From Aplysia californica (lineage: Eukaryota > Mollusca > Gastropoda > Aplysiida > Aplysiidae), in NCBI RefSeq assembly GCF_000002075.1, contig NW_004797582.1, forward strand, positions 117,964-181,963: a stretch of 64,000 nt of DNA, in the 5' to 3' direction. The notes beneath the pieces are model-generated. The model did not search any database. It was not told where the DNA came from and worked only from the letters and a program-made list of their open reading frames with translations. Position numbers and translations under genes: made by a program. Numbering within the stretch: position 1 is the stretch's first letter; every line of letters begins with the position of its first letter. Positions 11,801 to 24,721 of the stretch are shown here, piece by piece.

Positions 11801-14800
11801 TGTGTTATAATATCATTTTTTTAAAAAGGGGTTTGTCTATTTAATCATCCTCACCGATAGGAAGTATTCAGAAATTAGGAACACCCGGTTTTGTTTCACA
11901 GCGGGTGAGAATAGCCAACACTGGCTAGTCTCACCCGGGGTGAGAGGTCGATCACATTTTTATTCTCACCTGGGGTGAGAATAGCCACTTCCTAAGATAA
12001 AATAAAATAAATACGGTATAAACAGCATATGTCTAGAATTGCCATAAGCCTACTCAAGCTCCCTCCTAGGAATGCACTCTATTTTCTGTCCGATATTCAA
12101 CAAAACCTTTTTTGAAACCCACTAAAATTCCCTTTCGGGATACTATTACTCGAGTAATAACTCGAGTCTTAAGAGCCGTGGGACTCGAGTAATTACTCGA
12201 GTAATTACTCGAGTCCAGAGCAGATACTCGAGTCGGGACTCGAATCTTAATATGCTGGACTCGCACACCTCTAGTTTCAAGTGTTTTGTTTCGCTTCCCA
12301 ATGTTTACAATGTTGAATTTCAGCCTTGAAAGGGAGTAGTTCATTATTTGGAACAATTTTTGACAATGCAAATAGCGCAGCTTTCCCCTACAAAATCAAA
12401 AATGTGGCGTCTGTGGCCTAGTGGTTAGGCTCTCGGACTCGCAACCGTAAGGTCGTGGGTTCGAATCCCGTCAAGGGCCCGACGTTGTGTCCTTGGGAAA
12501 GGCACTTTACACGAATTTTCCTCACTTCACCCAGGTGGGAATGGGTACCCGGCTATAGACAGCGAAAGATCTTGTCAGTTTGTTAGTGTTTGAGCGCTTA
12601 ATCGGCTGCTCGCACTGTATGCTTCCCGGGAAGCTGAGCATGTTTGGGAGTGTTCTATGGTCTGCTGGGGTAATAATATAGTGTAAAGCGCATAGAGCCT
12701 GCTGTTGAGCGGGGATATGCGCTATACAAATGCTATCTATTATTATTATTATTATTATTAAAACAAACTCGTTGCTAGGGTAAACACAGTAAAAATCACA
12801 TCAACTGCTTACACCTAGGTTCAGAAAAATATTTGTAAAATAAAAACTAATTAACAGATTCTGAAAATTTAAAAACAAAGTAAACTAGAATAATAGCCGC
12901 TCCCCATTAACTAGAAATGAACCACTAATTCGTGATTCGGTAATTTCGCATTTTATCAGGTGTATCTCCCTCCTTAACAGACAAGATGTCTTTTATCATG
13001 GCATCTTGTGGCAGAGTTTGAACTGCAATGCTTTTTTTTCAATGACAGTAAGATCAAAACGATTTTGTCCCTTCCATACTTTATTGAATTAAATAAAATT
13101 CACATTTATTGTTAACCATAAAGGAAATGTTTGCGCATATGCCTCTTACAGATTTTTGTTCTTCTATTTTGCTTTGAGAGTTGTCTGTTTCAACCTTATT
13201 TGCTTACCATACAGTCCAATCTGTCGAAGATGACCTCCCATTGTCGAGGAGAAAAATGGTCATCTTAGAACCTCAGACAGATGGTTCTCTTGGACAGTTT
13301 TATTCTATTTTTTTTTTTTATGAAAGGGTGGAAGGTGGATTTGATTGTTCTTTACTGGTCCATTCATTAGTTTAATTTGCTTTGATTATAATAATTTGTA
13401 CAACTGCTAATTTTTTCGTATGGCATGTTTTTTTTCCAGATCATTTGATGACATCAATGAAATGGATATAGATATTTTTGTATCAACTGCGAGCTTGGAG
13501 GTAAATATTTTGTGCTTGTACATAAAAGTATATATTTTTTTGTGCCATGAGTAATTAAGTGGTTTTCATATTTACATTGTGGTGACTAAATTTTTCCCCT
13601 GTCTGTTCTCTCTTTCCTACCAAGCCACTGTCTCCATTTATACGCTTTTCAGTTTAAAAGAATTGACAATTATAGGAGCTGAGTGCCCTTTACAGAGCTG
13701 TAAAGTTGTTTGAGTGTTGAGACCATTGAAGTTAATGTTTGCCTCTTATAGGACCAACCTAAGTGGGTAAAGAGCCTTAGAAACTCGCCATACAACCCAA
13801 ATTGAAAAATGACCTTATTGTGGATTTGAATCTGCACCATACTCAGCCTGATACCAACTGAGTTTGTGAAATGTCCCTTTTTTTAGTTTCAGTTTGTGGA
13901 GTCAATAAGTGAGCCTTAGTCAGAATTTGCCCCGTGTCATCCACCCTAGCCTTGTTTTCGCTTATTTGCATGTGAATAAAGAGATGCAAAGGGGGGCTCT
14001 TGTGGCCTAGAGGTTAAGGTGTTCGCCTCTCATTCAAAGGTCCCGGGTTCGAATTCGGGTAGTGACCGAAAGATTTTCTTCTCTAAAATTGTCTCCTTTT
14101 ACCCCCTTTCCTGCTCTCAAGCAATGGTCTGTCGTCTGCTTTTGTCTCCACTTTCTGCCCCCACCCCCTCACCTCCTTTGTCTCCTCCTCTAGGCTCCTG
14201 ACTCTTTTTGCAGCCTTTCAACTGCTACCCCTTGGCTGCTTCTTACTGCTGTCTTTCAGCCACACCCCTGATTTTCTGGTAGGAAAGGTCTACACCTAGC
14301 CTTCTCGAACAAGGGAGAATAATGTTGAAGGTCTTGTGTGCAAGCTATACACGTTAAAGATCCCTTGGGGGTCTAAAATTGATGAGAGTATGCTTTGGCC
14401 GCCACCTGGGCAAAATAAAAAATTTCCTACCAAATAAAAATGTTTAATGTGTCCCGCACGCTCATATGACCTCATGCAGTTGCGAGCGCTGTAAAACACT
14501 TATCTAAAAAAAAAGAAAAAAGAAATGCAAATCAATGCAATAACAATTGGTCAGAGCCGTGAAGAAGCAAAACAGAGAAACACTTGGAAAAAGGAATAGT
14601 ACTTCAAAGTAGAACCTATCAGTGGCGCCCTCCAACTACTCAGTCTAGTTACTTGAAATGTTGGCAGAATAGGTACAGAACTTTTAGGCCAGGAAAGAGT
14701 GAAGTATATATTTTTTTAGACTTTTATTCTTTTGTGTCAATCTGCCCCTTCATTTATTTTTCTACACTCAATTTTCACATGTTTTTTAAAGTGCCAGGTA

Positions 14801-14967
14801 AAGATATGTTGGAACACATTTACCCATTTTCTAAATTTGTACAGGTTGTCTAAAGATGCAAAGATCTGCATGAAATATTGTCAATAGCTATAGTCTGGGT
14901 GATACTTTGAAGGCACCTCATTCAGAAACTATTTCATATGAAGAAGCATGACAAAATATAGACTGCA

Positions 14968-15051
<84 letters not shown>

Positions 15052-15169
15052 CCATCATCCCCCTCCTCTCACTCTCTCTCTCCCACCCCCCCCCTCCTCT
15101 CACTCTCTCTCTCTCTCCCATCCTCCCCCTCCTCTCACTCTCTCTCTCTCTCCCATCCTCCCCCTCCTC

Positions 15170-15203
<34 letters not shown>

Positions 15204-15292
15204 ATCCTCCCCCTCCTCTCACTCTCTCTCTCTCTCCCATCCTCCCCCGCCTCTCTCTCTCTCTCTCTCTCTCCCATCCTCCCCCCCCCCTT

Positions 15293-15362
<70 letters not shown>

Positions 15363-15371
15363 CCATCGTCT

Positions 15372-15408
<37 letters not shown>

Positions 15409-18400
15409 ACATTGTAGTTTGTGGCAAATTTGTATGGTCTTATCTGTTATATTTTATTTCCTTTTTGATTAACATATGTGGCTTTGTTTTTGGTCTTCTT
15501 TTTATACTTCTGTGTGTGTTATTACAATTTATAGAAAAGCGTGGCAGAAGCTTGGGGTCTTGTCTACCAGGAGCCTGTGGTTGTTCGTCTGTGTTTGAAC
15601 CAGAGATTGTATCTGGAGGCAAATGGTAAGCATAATCATATTCTCTTTGCTAAGGGTCACTAGACTAGTGATTGACATTGCTGTACAAAAAGTAGAATTT
15701 AAATTTTAATGTGAAACTTACATTCAAAAACTGTCTTTGACGGGCTTGTATGTTTTGCTAGAGACAAAAAGCTCTTTTTCCCCTCGACGTCTTAGAGGTA
15801 CAAGAGGACGGGTAAAGTAAGAAAGTAAGCAAGCATGTTTTGGATTGGTGTTTTTTTGTGTATGAAGTCTTTGCTTTGACAATGAAACCATGTAGGAAGG
15901 GTTTTGGAAAAACTTGAAAAAGAAAAAAAACCCGGCAATTCAAATGTCTGGCCACTAAATTTCGTGTTGTTATCCTTTCAGCGTGTGTAAGTGTTTTCTC
16001 TTACTTTGCTTTTGAAATAGAAAGCATGTGATAGAATTGTTAGCAACAAGTCTGTCGACGAAATTTTTATTTGGTATCCTGTTTTTGTCCTCAAACTTTT
16101 TTTTGTGTACACTGAGAGTAGCAGTGTGGTTTGCAGCAGTGCGGTTTGCAGATCACGTTCTGTTTTGCTTGAGTATGAATTGAACCGTTATATTGTTACT
16201 TACATTACGAAAGGAATAAGGACTTTTGAAACCCATTGAGCACCGCCTTCCTAAATTTACAGGACCTGATCTTCCTTTGGTTGATTCATGTTTGTGCTTG
16301 GGTCCACAGGATAAATAATGACTGTTTAGAGCTTGTTTCCATATAACAATTTTTGTGTGTTTTTCTCAAAATAGTTGATTTCATTAATCTTTTCTCTTTC
16401 TCTTTTTCTTTTAGATATTATGAAGATTGAAGTATTACAGAAGTCATGTTCAAGTTCCGTAGTCCTTTCACAGCTTAAAAAGTAAGTATACAATTATAAT
16501 GTAATATGTATGGTAAAATTTGTTTTATAGCCAAACTTGTTATGTAAGACGTTTGCTTTTCAAACAAAACTTTACCCAATGGTTCTTTAAAAAAAAAAAA
16601 AGTGTAATTTCAACTCAATGTTGTGTTCTTAATTTTTGCTTGAAAAGAAATAGTGGTGGTAGAAATAAGGATGTCATTGTTGGGGAGGGTGGGGGGAGGG
16701 GGTGTTTGTGTATTAACAAGTAGAAAAAAATGTTATTCCTGTTCAATAAGCTTGTTTAAACAAATTTTTTTTTGATGCAACATATTTTGTGACATGAAAC
16801 TCTCCTTGGTGGAGCCTGTTAGATGAATCACGTTTCTCCTTGTTTTTTCTTTAAGGATTATTGAAACATTCTGTCGAGAGCAGTTTTCAAAGTTGGATAA
16901 CGAAGCAGTACAACATGCTGTCAGCAAGACTCTACCTCAGACTGCATGGTTTGTACATTGTTTTACAATTTGCTACTCATGTCTAGATGTGTAGTGTATT
17001 TTTTAGTATATGCCTGAAAAGGCAGGACAAACTACAAATTAGCACTTTGTTGTTAAAAGTTTGGATTCATAAAGAGATTGGCATTATGTTATGACTTGAG
17101 GCTTTCCGCTATTTGTTTTTATAAATATTGCTAAAGACGGACACAGGCATGCACACTTATATGTATATCATTATTGTTGCAAGAAAATCACGTAAATGTT
17201 TTGACTTTGAAATTGCAAGGTGAGTAAAAAACATCAGATTAACCCATTTTTTCTTCTGACATGGAGATTGTGAATAAACAAATAACTTTGGTACACCAAA
17301 ATAAAACTTTGAACTGTAATAACTTGTTCTTGATAAATGTTTGTCTTTGGGGTTTTGTGGTGTATTGAGGGCACAATTTTTTTCATGCTTGTGTTCAGTA
17401 TTTTATGCAAGAATCAGCAGAGGGATGCGTTTTGCATGAGTTGAAAACTCTAACAAAAATTATATTGTCCTGTTGGTCAAGGTCATTGACTTATTTTTAG
17501 CAGTGTTACATGATGTTGCAATGAATCACTTTGTTGCCAAAATAAAGGGCGGATGAATGGTAGTCTCCCTATAATGCAGTACTTCTTTACCTGTAGCATG
17601 CCTTTGATGGTGCAGATTTTTAGTTGTTTCAGCAGTTCCTCATTATGCAAGTACCTGAAAGTCAAGAAGTTAAGAAGTTGGAGCTTTCAAGAGCTGGTGT
17701 TGGACATTTTTTTGTGTTGTGGGGGGGTGGGGTGGAGAAATAAAACAGGCATAGTTGTGTTTTGTTTATTACTGTGAATTTTCTTACACGTATTGTTTAT
17801 CAAATCTAGTGGCAAGGACAACTCTCTGGCTGAGATTTTTCAAATGGGCTTTAGACTGGAAGATGCTCAGGCTGCCTTTACGGTGGCTGAAGGTGATAAG
17901 CAGAAAGCTGTCGAGCTGCTTTTGACAGGGTTCAGGTGAGTTGGTTTTAATGTTTTGTGTATTCTGTCTGAAAACAGTATTTTGTTAGCTAAGGTGATTG
18001 ACCTTCATCTAAATTTAGAGAGATAAAGAACCAGTGCCTCCAATACAAAACATTAAGTTTATTTTACATTTTTCTGAATGCATAATGATTATTGTGTTGT
18101 AGCTGATTTAACATGGGTTTGAATTGAAAGTGAAGTAGAACGAGTATCTGCAATACCAGTCTGAGTTTTATTTTAGTATTCTATGTAAAAGTAAGCTTTC
18201 TGCTGTGTTAGTATCCCTTGAACGGTTAATACTGTTCCTTTTGTGTACAATTGTGGTTTGACTGAATTTCTGGTCTTTTCGTAAAGTCTTACTTTTCTAG
18301 AAAAGTTTTTTGTCCACATGTCTGTCGTTCGTGGCAGTTGTGATATTGTACGTCATTTACATTTATATTCCCAGAGTGGAAAGTGAACTGTATGTGCAAC

Positions 18401-20685
18401 CGCATACCCCTGTGACATCAGACCCAAAGGAAATCCCTAGTTTGGAGAGAGGTTTTCTTCTTCAGGTGGGTATATCCCTTAGCATGAACTCACATCGTGC
18501 TGTTTATGTGGTTTTTAAAAATGCATTAGATAAAAGAATTATGTATTTAAATCCAGGTTTTGCAGTGAAAAACGCAGTTGATTAGATTTTGGCTGTAATT
18601 TGATGATTACAATGTCTACAAATTTGTATTGTGTAGCCTACAGCTGTTATGAATATTTCTAGCAGATGTGGTTTATCAGTTTTGTTGAGAAAGGAAGTAT
18701 GCTTTTGAGTCCTTTTTACTAAAGATTTCTGGGTTACTTTCTTAGAGTAATGGTTATTTTGAATTCTGTACTAGTATTGTAATTGAAGTGCCTAGCTTCC
18801 AGCTCATATAATCTGAGGTATATTGGGAGGGGGGGTCAAATTTTAAACTTTTTTTTTTCTTTTTTGGGTGTGCGAAGTCATGTTAGCATTCTATTATAAT
18901 AATTTTGCATGCCTGTTAGCTTATTCGTGCCTTCAGTACTGGTTGCAATGACATAATGTCTTTGGTTTTGTGAAGTTTGTCCCTTGTTATTTTGAAGGGG
19001 TTTCTTTACAGATTGTTATGAAAATTTAGAGTGTGAATTTTTATTTCCATGTATCTTGTCATATGATGGTCTGTTCTGCACATGATGGCAAATCTTGCTT
19101 GACTTTGTATAAATAAATAAAATTCATTTTTTGTTTCTGTGTCCAGCTTCATGACTTTGTGCAACAAAGAATGAAAACTCTGAACGAGTTTTGCCCAATT
19201 TGTGACAACAAGCATGATGTTACAAGGCAGTCCATGTTGAAGGTATGTAGCTCCTGATAATTAACGTTTTTAGTCTAATCTATTGGAGGCTTCATCCTTT
19301 TTGCTGCTGGATGTAGCCCTGCACAGCTGCCCTCTGTCTTGCTGCTTCTTCCTTGCTGTATGTTTTTTGTCTGTGTCTTAAGTGTCACTCCGTTCACCTC
19401 TTTGCTTTTCTGTCATCTGAAGGTCTTGCTGCATTCTTATGTACTGCTTTCTCTCTCTCTCTGTATTGTCAGATACACAAGGCAGTGAGAAGTCATTGCC
19501 ATGCTAGTCTGTCCTTGGCCACTCATTCTATCTTTAACATATTTAAACCCTGGCTGATTGCTTCATGTTTGGTTATACTCCTATAACTGCAGTAGGTCCA
19601 CCTCTTCGTCCTGCTACATGCCCAGCCTGTTTCCCCTTTTGTTTCAGTGCCTGTTCCTGTTCTAAAACATCTGTGATATCTGTTTTTTATCTAACTCTTT
19701 AATCTTATATTCGAAGCTCTCTTTTGATATGAAGCCTGATACTGACAATCACATCACTAAATTAGTTATTAAAGAAATTTTTTTAAAATAGGTGCACCGA
19801 TTCTGAAAGTTCTTCACCTAATGAAAGAACTGCCGGAAAAAGAGACGCTGTGCAGATACTTTCTTCTTTAGTCTAATAAGGCTCGTCGTTTTTCGTTCCA
19901 AGTACTCTTAGACCAGTTTGTAGTTTTCTAGCAAGGGCCTACCACCTCAGAGGCAAATCTGTACTGTTGAGGGCCAAGTATCACTAAGTAAAACCGATCA
20001 CTACTGACTTGAATTTTATTTTATTGATGATCTAACATTAACAGTTTTTGGTCTAACAAAATCACATATATATAAAGGTACCAAAAGTCGGATTTAGACC
20101 ATTTTGAGTTAATGATTGTACCTTATAGGAAATTCAATGCTGAACACATTGATTACATTTTTTTTTTATATTGCACATTTTGCAAGGGAGAGTATAAAGA
20201 TATAATTTTTAGAAAGTGAGCTTTGAAGTTTAACAAACCTGAGACCACATACAAACTTGTAAAAATAACCCTACAGATGATTCAGTTGTTTCTAATGTAT
20301 TTATTCATGAAAAATTCATTTCCAATTTGGCATTCAGTTTACATCCATATCATGATTAGAATTAAATGATAAAACATAACAGGGAAGAGAAAGAAACATG
20401 CTTCAAAAATAGATTTTATCACGTTTTAAAAGCAGTTTTCAAAACTTTTTGTTTTTATTACCCTAACCTTACAATAATTCAAAATAAAATATTTAAAAGT
20501 AACATCCATGAAAACCCTTTGAACACATTGTGAAAAAATTGAACTTTTAGTTTTTTTGTTTTTTTGTCGATACACATTTTCATTTTTTTTAAAGTGGGTT
20601 TTTTTGGTGTTTTTTTTTGGTCATTATCAGCCTGTACCTCGAAACGGTCTTGGTACCTTTATCCAGATGAACAAACACACACACA

Positions 20686-20734
<49 letters not shown>

Positions 20735-23700
20735 GAATATATTTTCTAAAAAAATCTCACTTTAAACTTTTGGAAATTGTTGATCTCTAACAAGTAGTGT
20801 GCTAATCTCATATAGATCTATGTGTGTATGCCTAAAGAAAGGTATCAAAATCAAAAGTTGGATTTTAACCATTTTCAGTAAGGGTTGTACCCAATAGGAC
20901 ATTCAATGCTGAACACAGTGGTGTTTTAATTTTTGAGATGTCTCAAGTAGTTTTTTAGATATTGCACATTTTGCGAGGTAGGGTATAAATATCTAATTTT
21001 GAGAAAATTAGCTTTTAAATTTAGAACACTTACAAACTTGAAAAAATTGATGGTTTAATTGTTTCTAATGTATTTATTCATGGAAAATTCGTTTCCAATT
21101 CCGCATTCTGTTGACATCAATATCATGATTAGAATTCAATTGTAAAACATAGCGGGGAAGAGACAACATGCTTCAAGAACAGATTTTAACACCTTTTAAA
21201 AGCAGTTTTCGTTATCTTTTTTAAAACACACCCAATACTCAAAATATTTCAAAATAAAATATTTTGAAGTCAAATCAATGAAATGTGTTTAACATAAAAA
21301 ATGGTGGAACTATCATTTTTTTAATGGAAACCCGTTTTGGTCAAAAAAGTGATTTTTTTGGTCATTATCAGCCTGTAGCTCAAAATGGTCTGTGGCGACT
21401 TTTGGTACCTTTCTTAGGCTCACACACATATTCTCCCTTTTTACTTATACTTATACCATTTTTATAGTTCCAGGTATATTAATTTTATAACGGTATTGCC
21501 AGTTGTTTGTTTCTGCCTAATTGAACTCAAAATTTGATGTGTGAGCCAATCTGAAAAAAACCCAACCCAACCTAGCATGGATTGAGTGTCACTTTTCCTC
21601 AATCCATGACAAAAAATACAAAAGTAGTGTTGTATAAAAATAAGACTTTCTGCCTGAGAAACGAGCATATTTTTTACTATTTGAAAAGAAATTGACCAGA
21701 GTTCACAATTTTATCCTATAAATGTCAACAATTTTTGTAAAGCGCTGTCTTTATTAGGTCCGTAGGAGTTAGATTATGAAGAAGATATCAGAACAATTCT
21801 GGCAGAAATAAGTTTGTCACAGTTTGAGCTTTCAATAGCCCAGTTCCACTTGTGGATGGGTGCAGTTTGCAGGCTTCTATTTTGGTTTCATCATGTTTTG
21901 TTTGTGAAACCTCATATGACTTGCTACCCACTGTAAAGGCTTGTGAACAAAAACCAACAGATGCACATTTTTAATGTAGTCCTTTTGAGAATGGCTCACA
22001 TACTTGGGTCATGGATTTGTGTGTCTTGTTCTCAATGTTATGTTTTTTTCTGCTTTGTTTGTTGAGTTTTTTGTTGTGTTCCTAATTTTCACAGACTTAC
22101 TACGTCGATGACCCGCAGATCTTTGAGGTACTCTCCATCAGTATTGAGGTCAACTTTACTTAAACAGATGCTCTAGCGCATGTGTAAAGAGCTTGGGATC
22201 AATAACCTTACGTGACCCAGCTTTTAATGTAGAAGCTCTGGGTGAAAATGGTGAAATGGTATAGGTTTAACACCCTTGCCAACATTAGTAAGTCATTGAA
22301 GAAGCAGGACCTCTGAGTTTCATGTCCATATCTGAAAGGAACAAGCCATATTGGTAGTTCGTGTAAAGTGCCTTTCCCAAGGACACGAGGTCAGACTGAG
22401 CAGAGGCTTGAATCCCAGAACTAGGGGCGGGCACGAGACGAGACGAGTCTCGTTTCTCGCGAGTAACGGCCTTCCCATCACTGCCCGGGCACTAAACTTC
22501 TGCTCGGTACCGAGACGTGATACTGCCCGTTGGCTTGACATAACGAGTAACGGTAACGAGAGTGAGAGGCGAGAAATGACAACGCAGACAGTGCCACCCA
22601 TCACCGTGCCGTCCTGTGTGGGAAACTGAAAGGGAGGGGAAAGGGTGGCGAGACGAGGCGAGTGGGGAGTTGATCAGGGCCTAGGCCTAGGTTGTCTCCC
22701 TACCTTCCTTCACCGCCTGCGCCAGCGCAACAGGGCTAGCCTAGTTTCTAATCTAAGTTTAGATCCCCGCCACGACGGTCTTCTCGCTTAACGAGCTGCT
22801 CGTTCTGTGGGGCGAGAAGAGAAATCTCGGCCACGGCCGGCCTTCTTGCTGAACGAGTGGCTCGAACTGTGGGGCGAGAAGAGAAATTGGTCACGAGACG
22901 AGAAGCATTGCCCGAGACACGAGACGGGCAGTATTTCTCGTTCTCGGGACCGGTCTCGGCGAGAAATAGGTCAGTCGGTCTTCTCGCTCGGGAAGGAATA
23001 AGCGCTACCCGCCCGTCTCTACCCAGAACCCTTAATCTCACAATTATAGGTTCATTAGCTTAACGACTAGGTTACCTACCAATGCCACCTAGAAGCTCTA
23101 GGATGATTGTGTGGTTTCTTGTTGCAGTACTTTCATAAAGAAGTCCTAACTAATTAATGCCTCTTGTTTCTTGCACAACAATGTATTTAATTTTCATTAG
23201 TGCATGAAACTATCAAAGCATTCCACTGAACCAAAACGTTTTCGTACTCAGGGAAGAACACGTAAGCAGCTATCACAATATAATCGTGGGTGGTTGGCGG
23301 GTGCTCTGGTGTGGTTTGCTTCTTCTTTCCTATCAAATCTATCGTCTTTATCTCCCCTTCTGGAGGGTGCTCTGGTGTGGTTTGCCTCTTCTTTCCTATC
23401 AAACATCTATCGTCCTTATCTTCCCTTCTTCTTTTTTATGTTTGTTACTCTCATGTAACACCTATAATCTTCTGGCACTCGTATGACCTTATGCAGTTGC
23501 GAGCGCCGTAAAACCTCTACTAAAACTAAAAACTTATCCCCCCTCCTTTTTTGTATGACGTTATTGTGTTGCAAGTGCCGTAAAACTCTAACTAAAACTA
23601 AAACAATATAATCAGTGATGATATGCACATCACAATGTGAACATAGAATTCTATGATTAAGAAGGACTAGCGTTCTCAAGATGGCATTTCAGTAAGTGTG

Positions 23701-24682
23701 TTTTTCAATGAATTTTAAATTTTACATCTGGCTTTGTATTCGTATTACGATGTGGAAGAGAGTTCAGGATAGATGAGAAAAGGAACTCCCAGTGAGTTTT
23801 AGACTTCCCTTCATAGGTGCCCTCATGCGAGAATGATCTCCTGATCTTAAGAGATCTTGGTGGAACATACATTTTAATGAGGCTGCTCTAATAGGTCACA
23901 TACCAATAGATTTGCCACAGCATCAGCAAAACTGGGTCTGAACCTCAGCAGGGGGACGACAAAGGTTATGAAGGTTATGAGAGCCAACACGATAAATAGG
24001 GTCCCAACTGGCTTGCTTGTGAAGTAATCGAAAAAATAGACCAATAGACTCATTCACCAGTCTGAAAAGTGTTGTTGGGAGACTGGAAGAAACATGTATA
24101 TGCTAAAATGTGAATGGGAAAGTTGAGCCTTTGTTTTTTGAAAAGTCCACTTGAACTGAAAGTTTTAAGCTGATTTTCATTAAAAGCCCTGATTTGAAAT
24201 AAATTGAATCATTAACACAGTACCCTTAGAAAGGACACAGAACCAAAATGGAAAGCCGAGGCGGCTTTTTTGCTACTGAAGAATACCTCAAACTCAAGTA
24301 AACTCGAACTGCAGACCACACTTAGGACGTTCAGCACAACATTGAACCGGTATTGTTTGTTCAGAGCAGTGACATACAAGATATTATCGACATCTATAGA
24401 TATCAGGGTAATATAAAAATCGTGAGCCCTCGGGATATTAGTAGAGCCAATATGATTACCGAAGAAATCTTAAACCATGGTCTTTATAAAATTTTAAAAA
24501 TTTTTATTACGATATTCTTTGAATACTAACTTCTTGGCTGCAACACCTGTCTCTCTCCCCCCCCAAGCCAGGCTACTTTCCCCCCCTCCACCTCCCCAAC
24601 CCTTGCAACCCTGTGTGCTTCTTGGTTGAGTAAACCCATCTTGACACTCGACCTCTTCCTCTATCCCCCCCCTCTCTCTCCT

Positions 24683-24721
<39 letters not shown>

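Larger units (their letters stand above)
9584..12977. mobile_element. TTAA-flanked DNA transposon with Mutator-like transposase remnant
   Basis: The ends are TTAA followed by a run of G and GGGAGATACACCTGATAA on the left, and the reverse complement (TTATCAGGTGTATCTCCC, then TCC and TTAA) on the right. That gives terminal inverted repeats of at least 20 bp and a TTAA target duplication. A transposase fragment on the minus strand lies at 10200-10455. The element has been entered by an hAT-like element (10971-12273) and a SINE (12404-12765), so its original length was about 1.7 kb. It occupies most of intron 2 of the PARP gene and must be older than its two passengers. Confidence 0.75.

Noticed and set aside
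12404-12480. tRNA genes at 12404, 13991, 49800, 52500 and 54400
   Set aside because: A and B boxes are present but each continues into a shared SINE body and tail. They are SINE heads.
9584-12977. LTR retrotransposon, because of repeated ends
   Set aside because: The ends are inverted and not direct, and are bordered by TTAA; it is a DNA transposon.
14948-15472. Long Ser/Leu or Arg/Glu reading frames across the CT arrays (also at 38136-39330)
   Set aside because: They are created by the CT/GA microsatellite, and in the second case by N bases. No protein-like composition or splice context.
20556-20765. Thr/His-rich reading frames at 20556 and 45073
   Set aside because: Products of (CA)n repeats.
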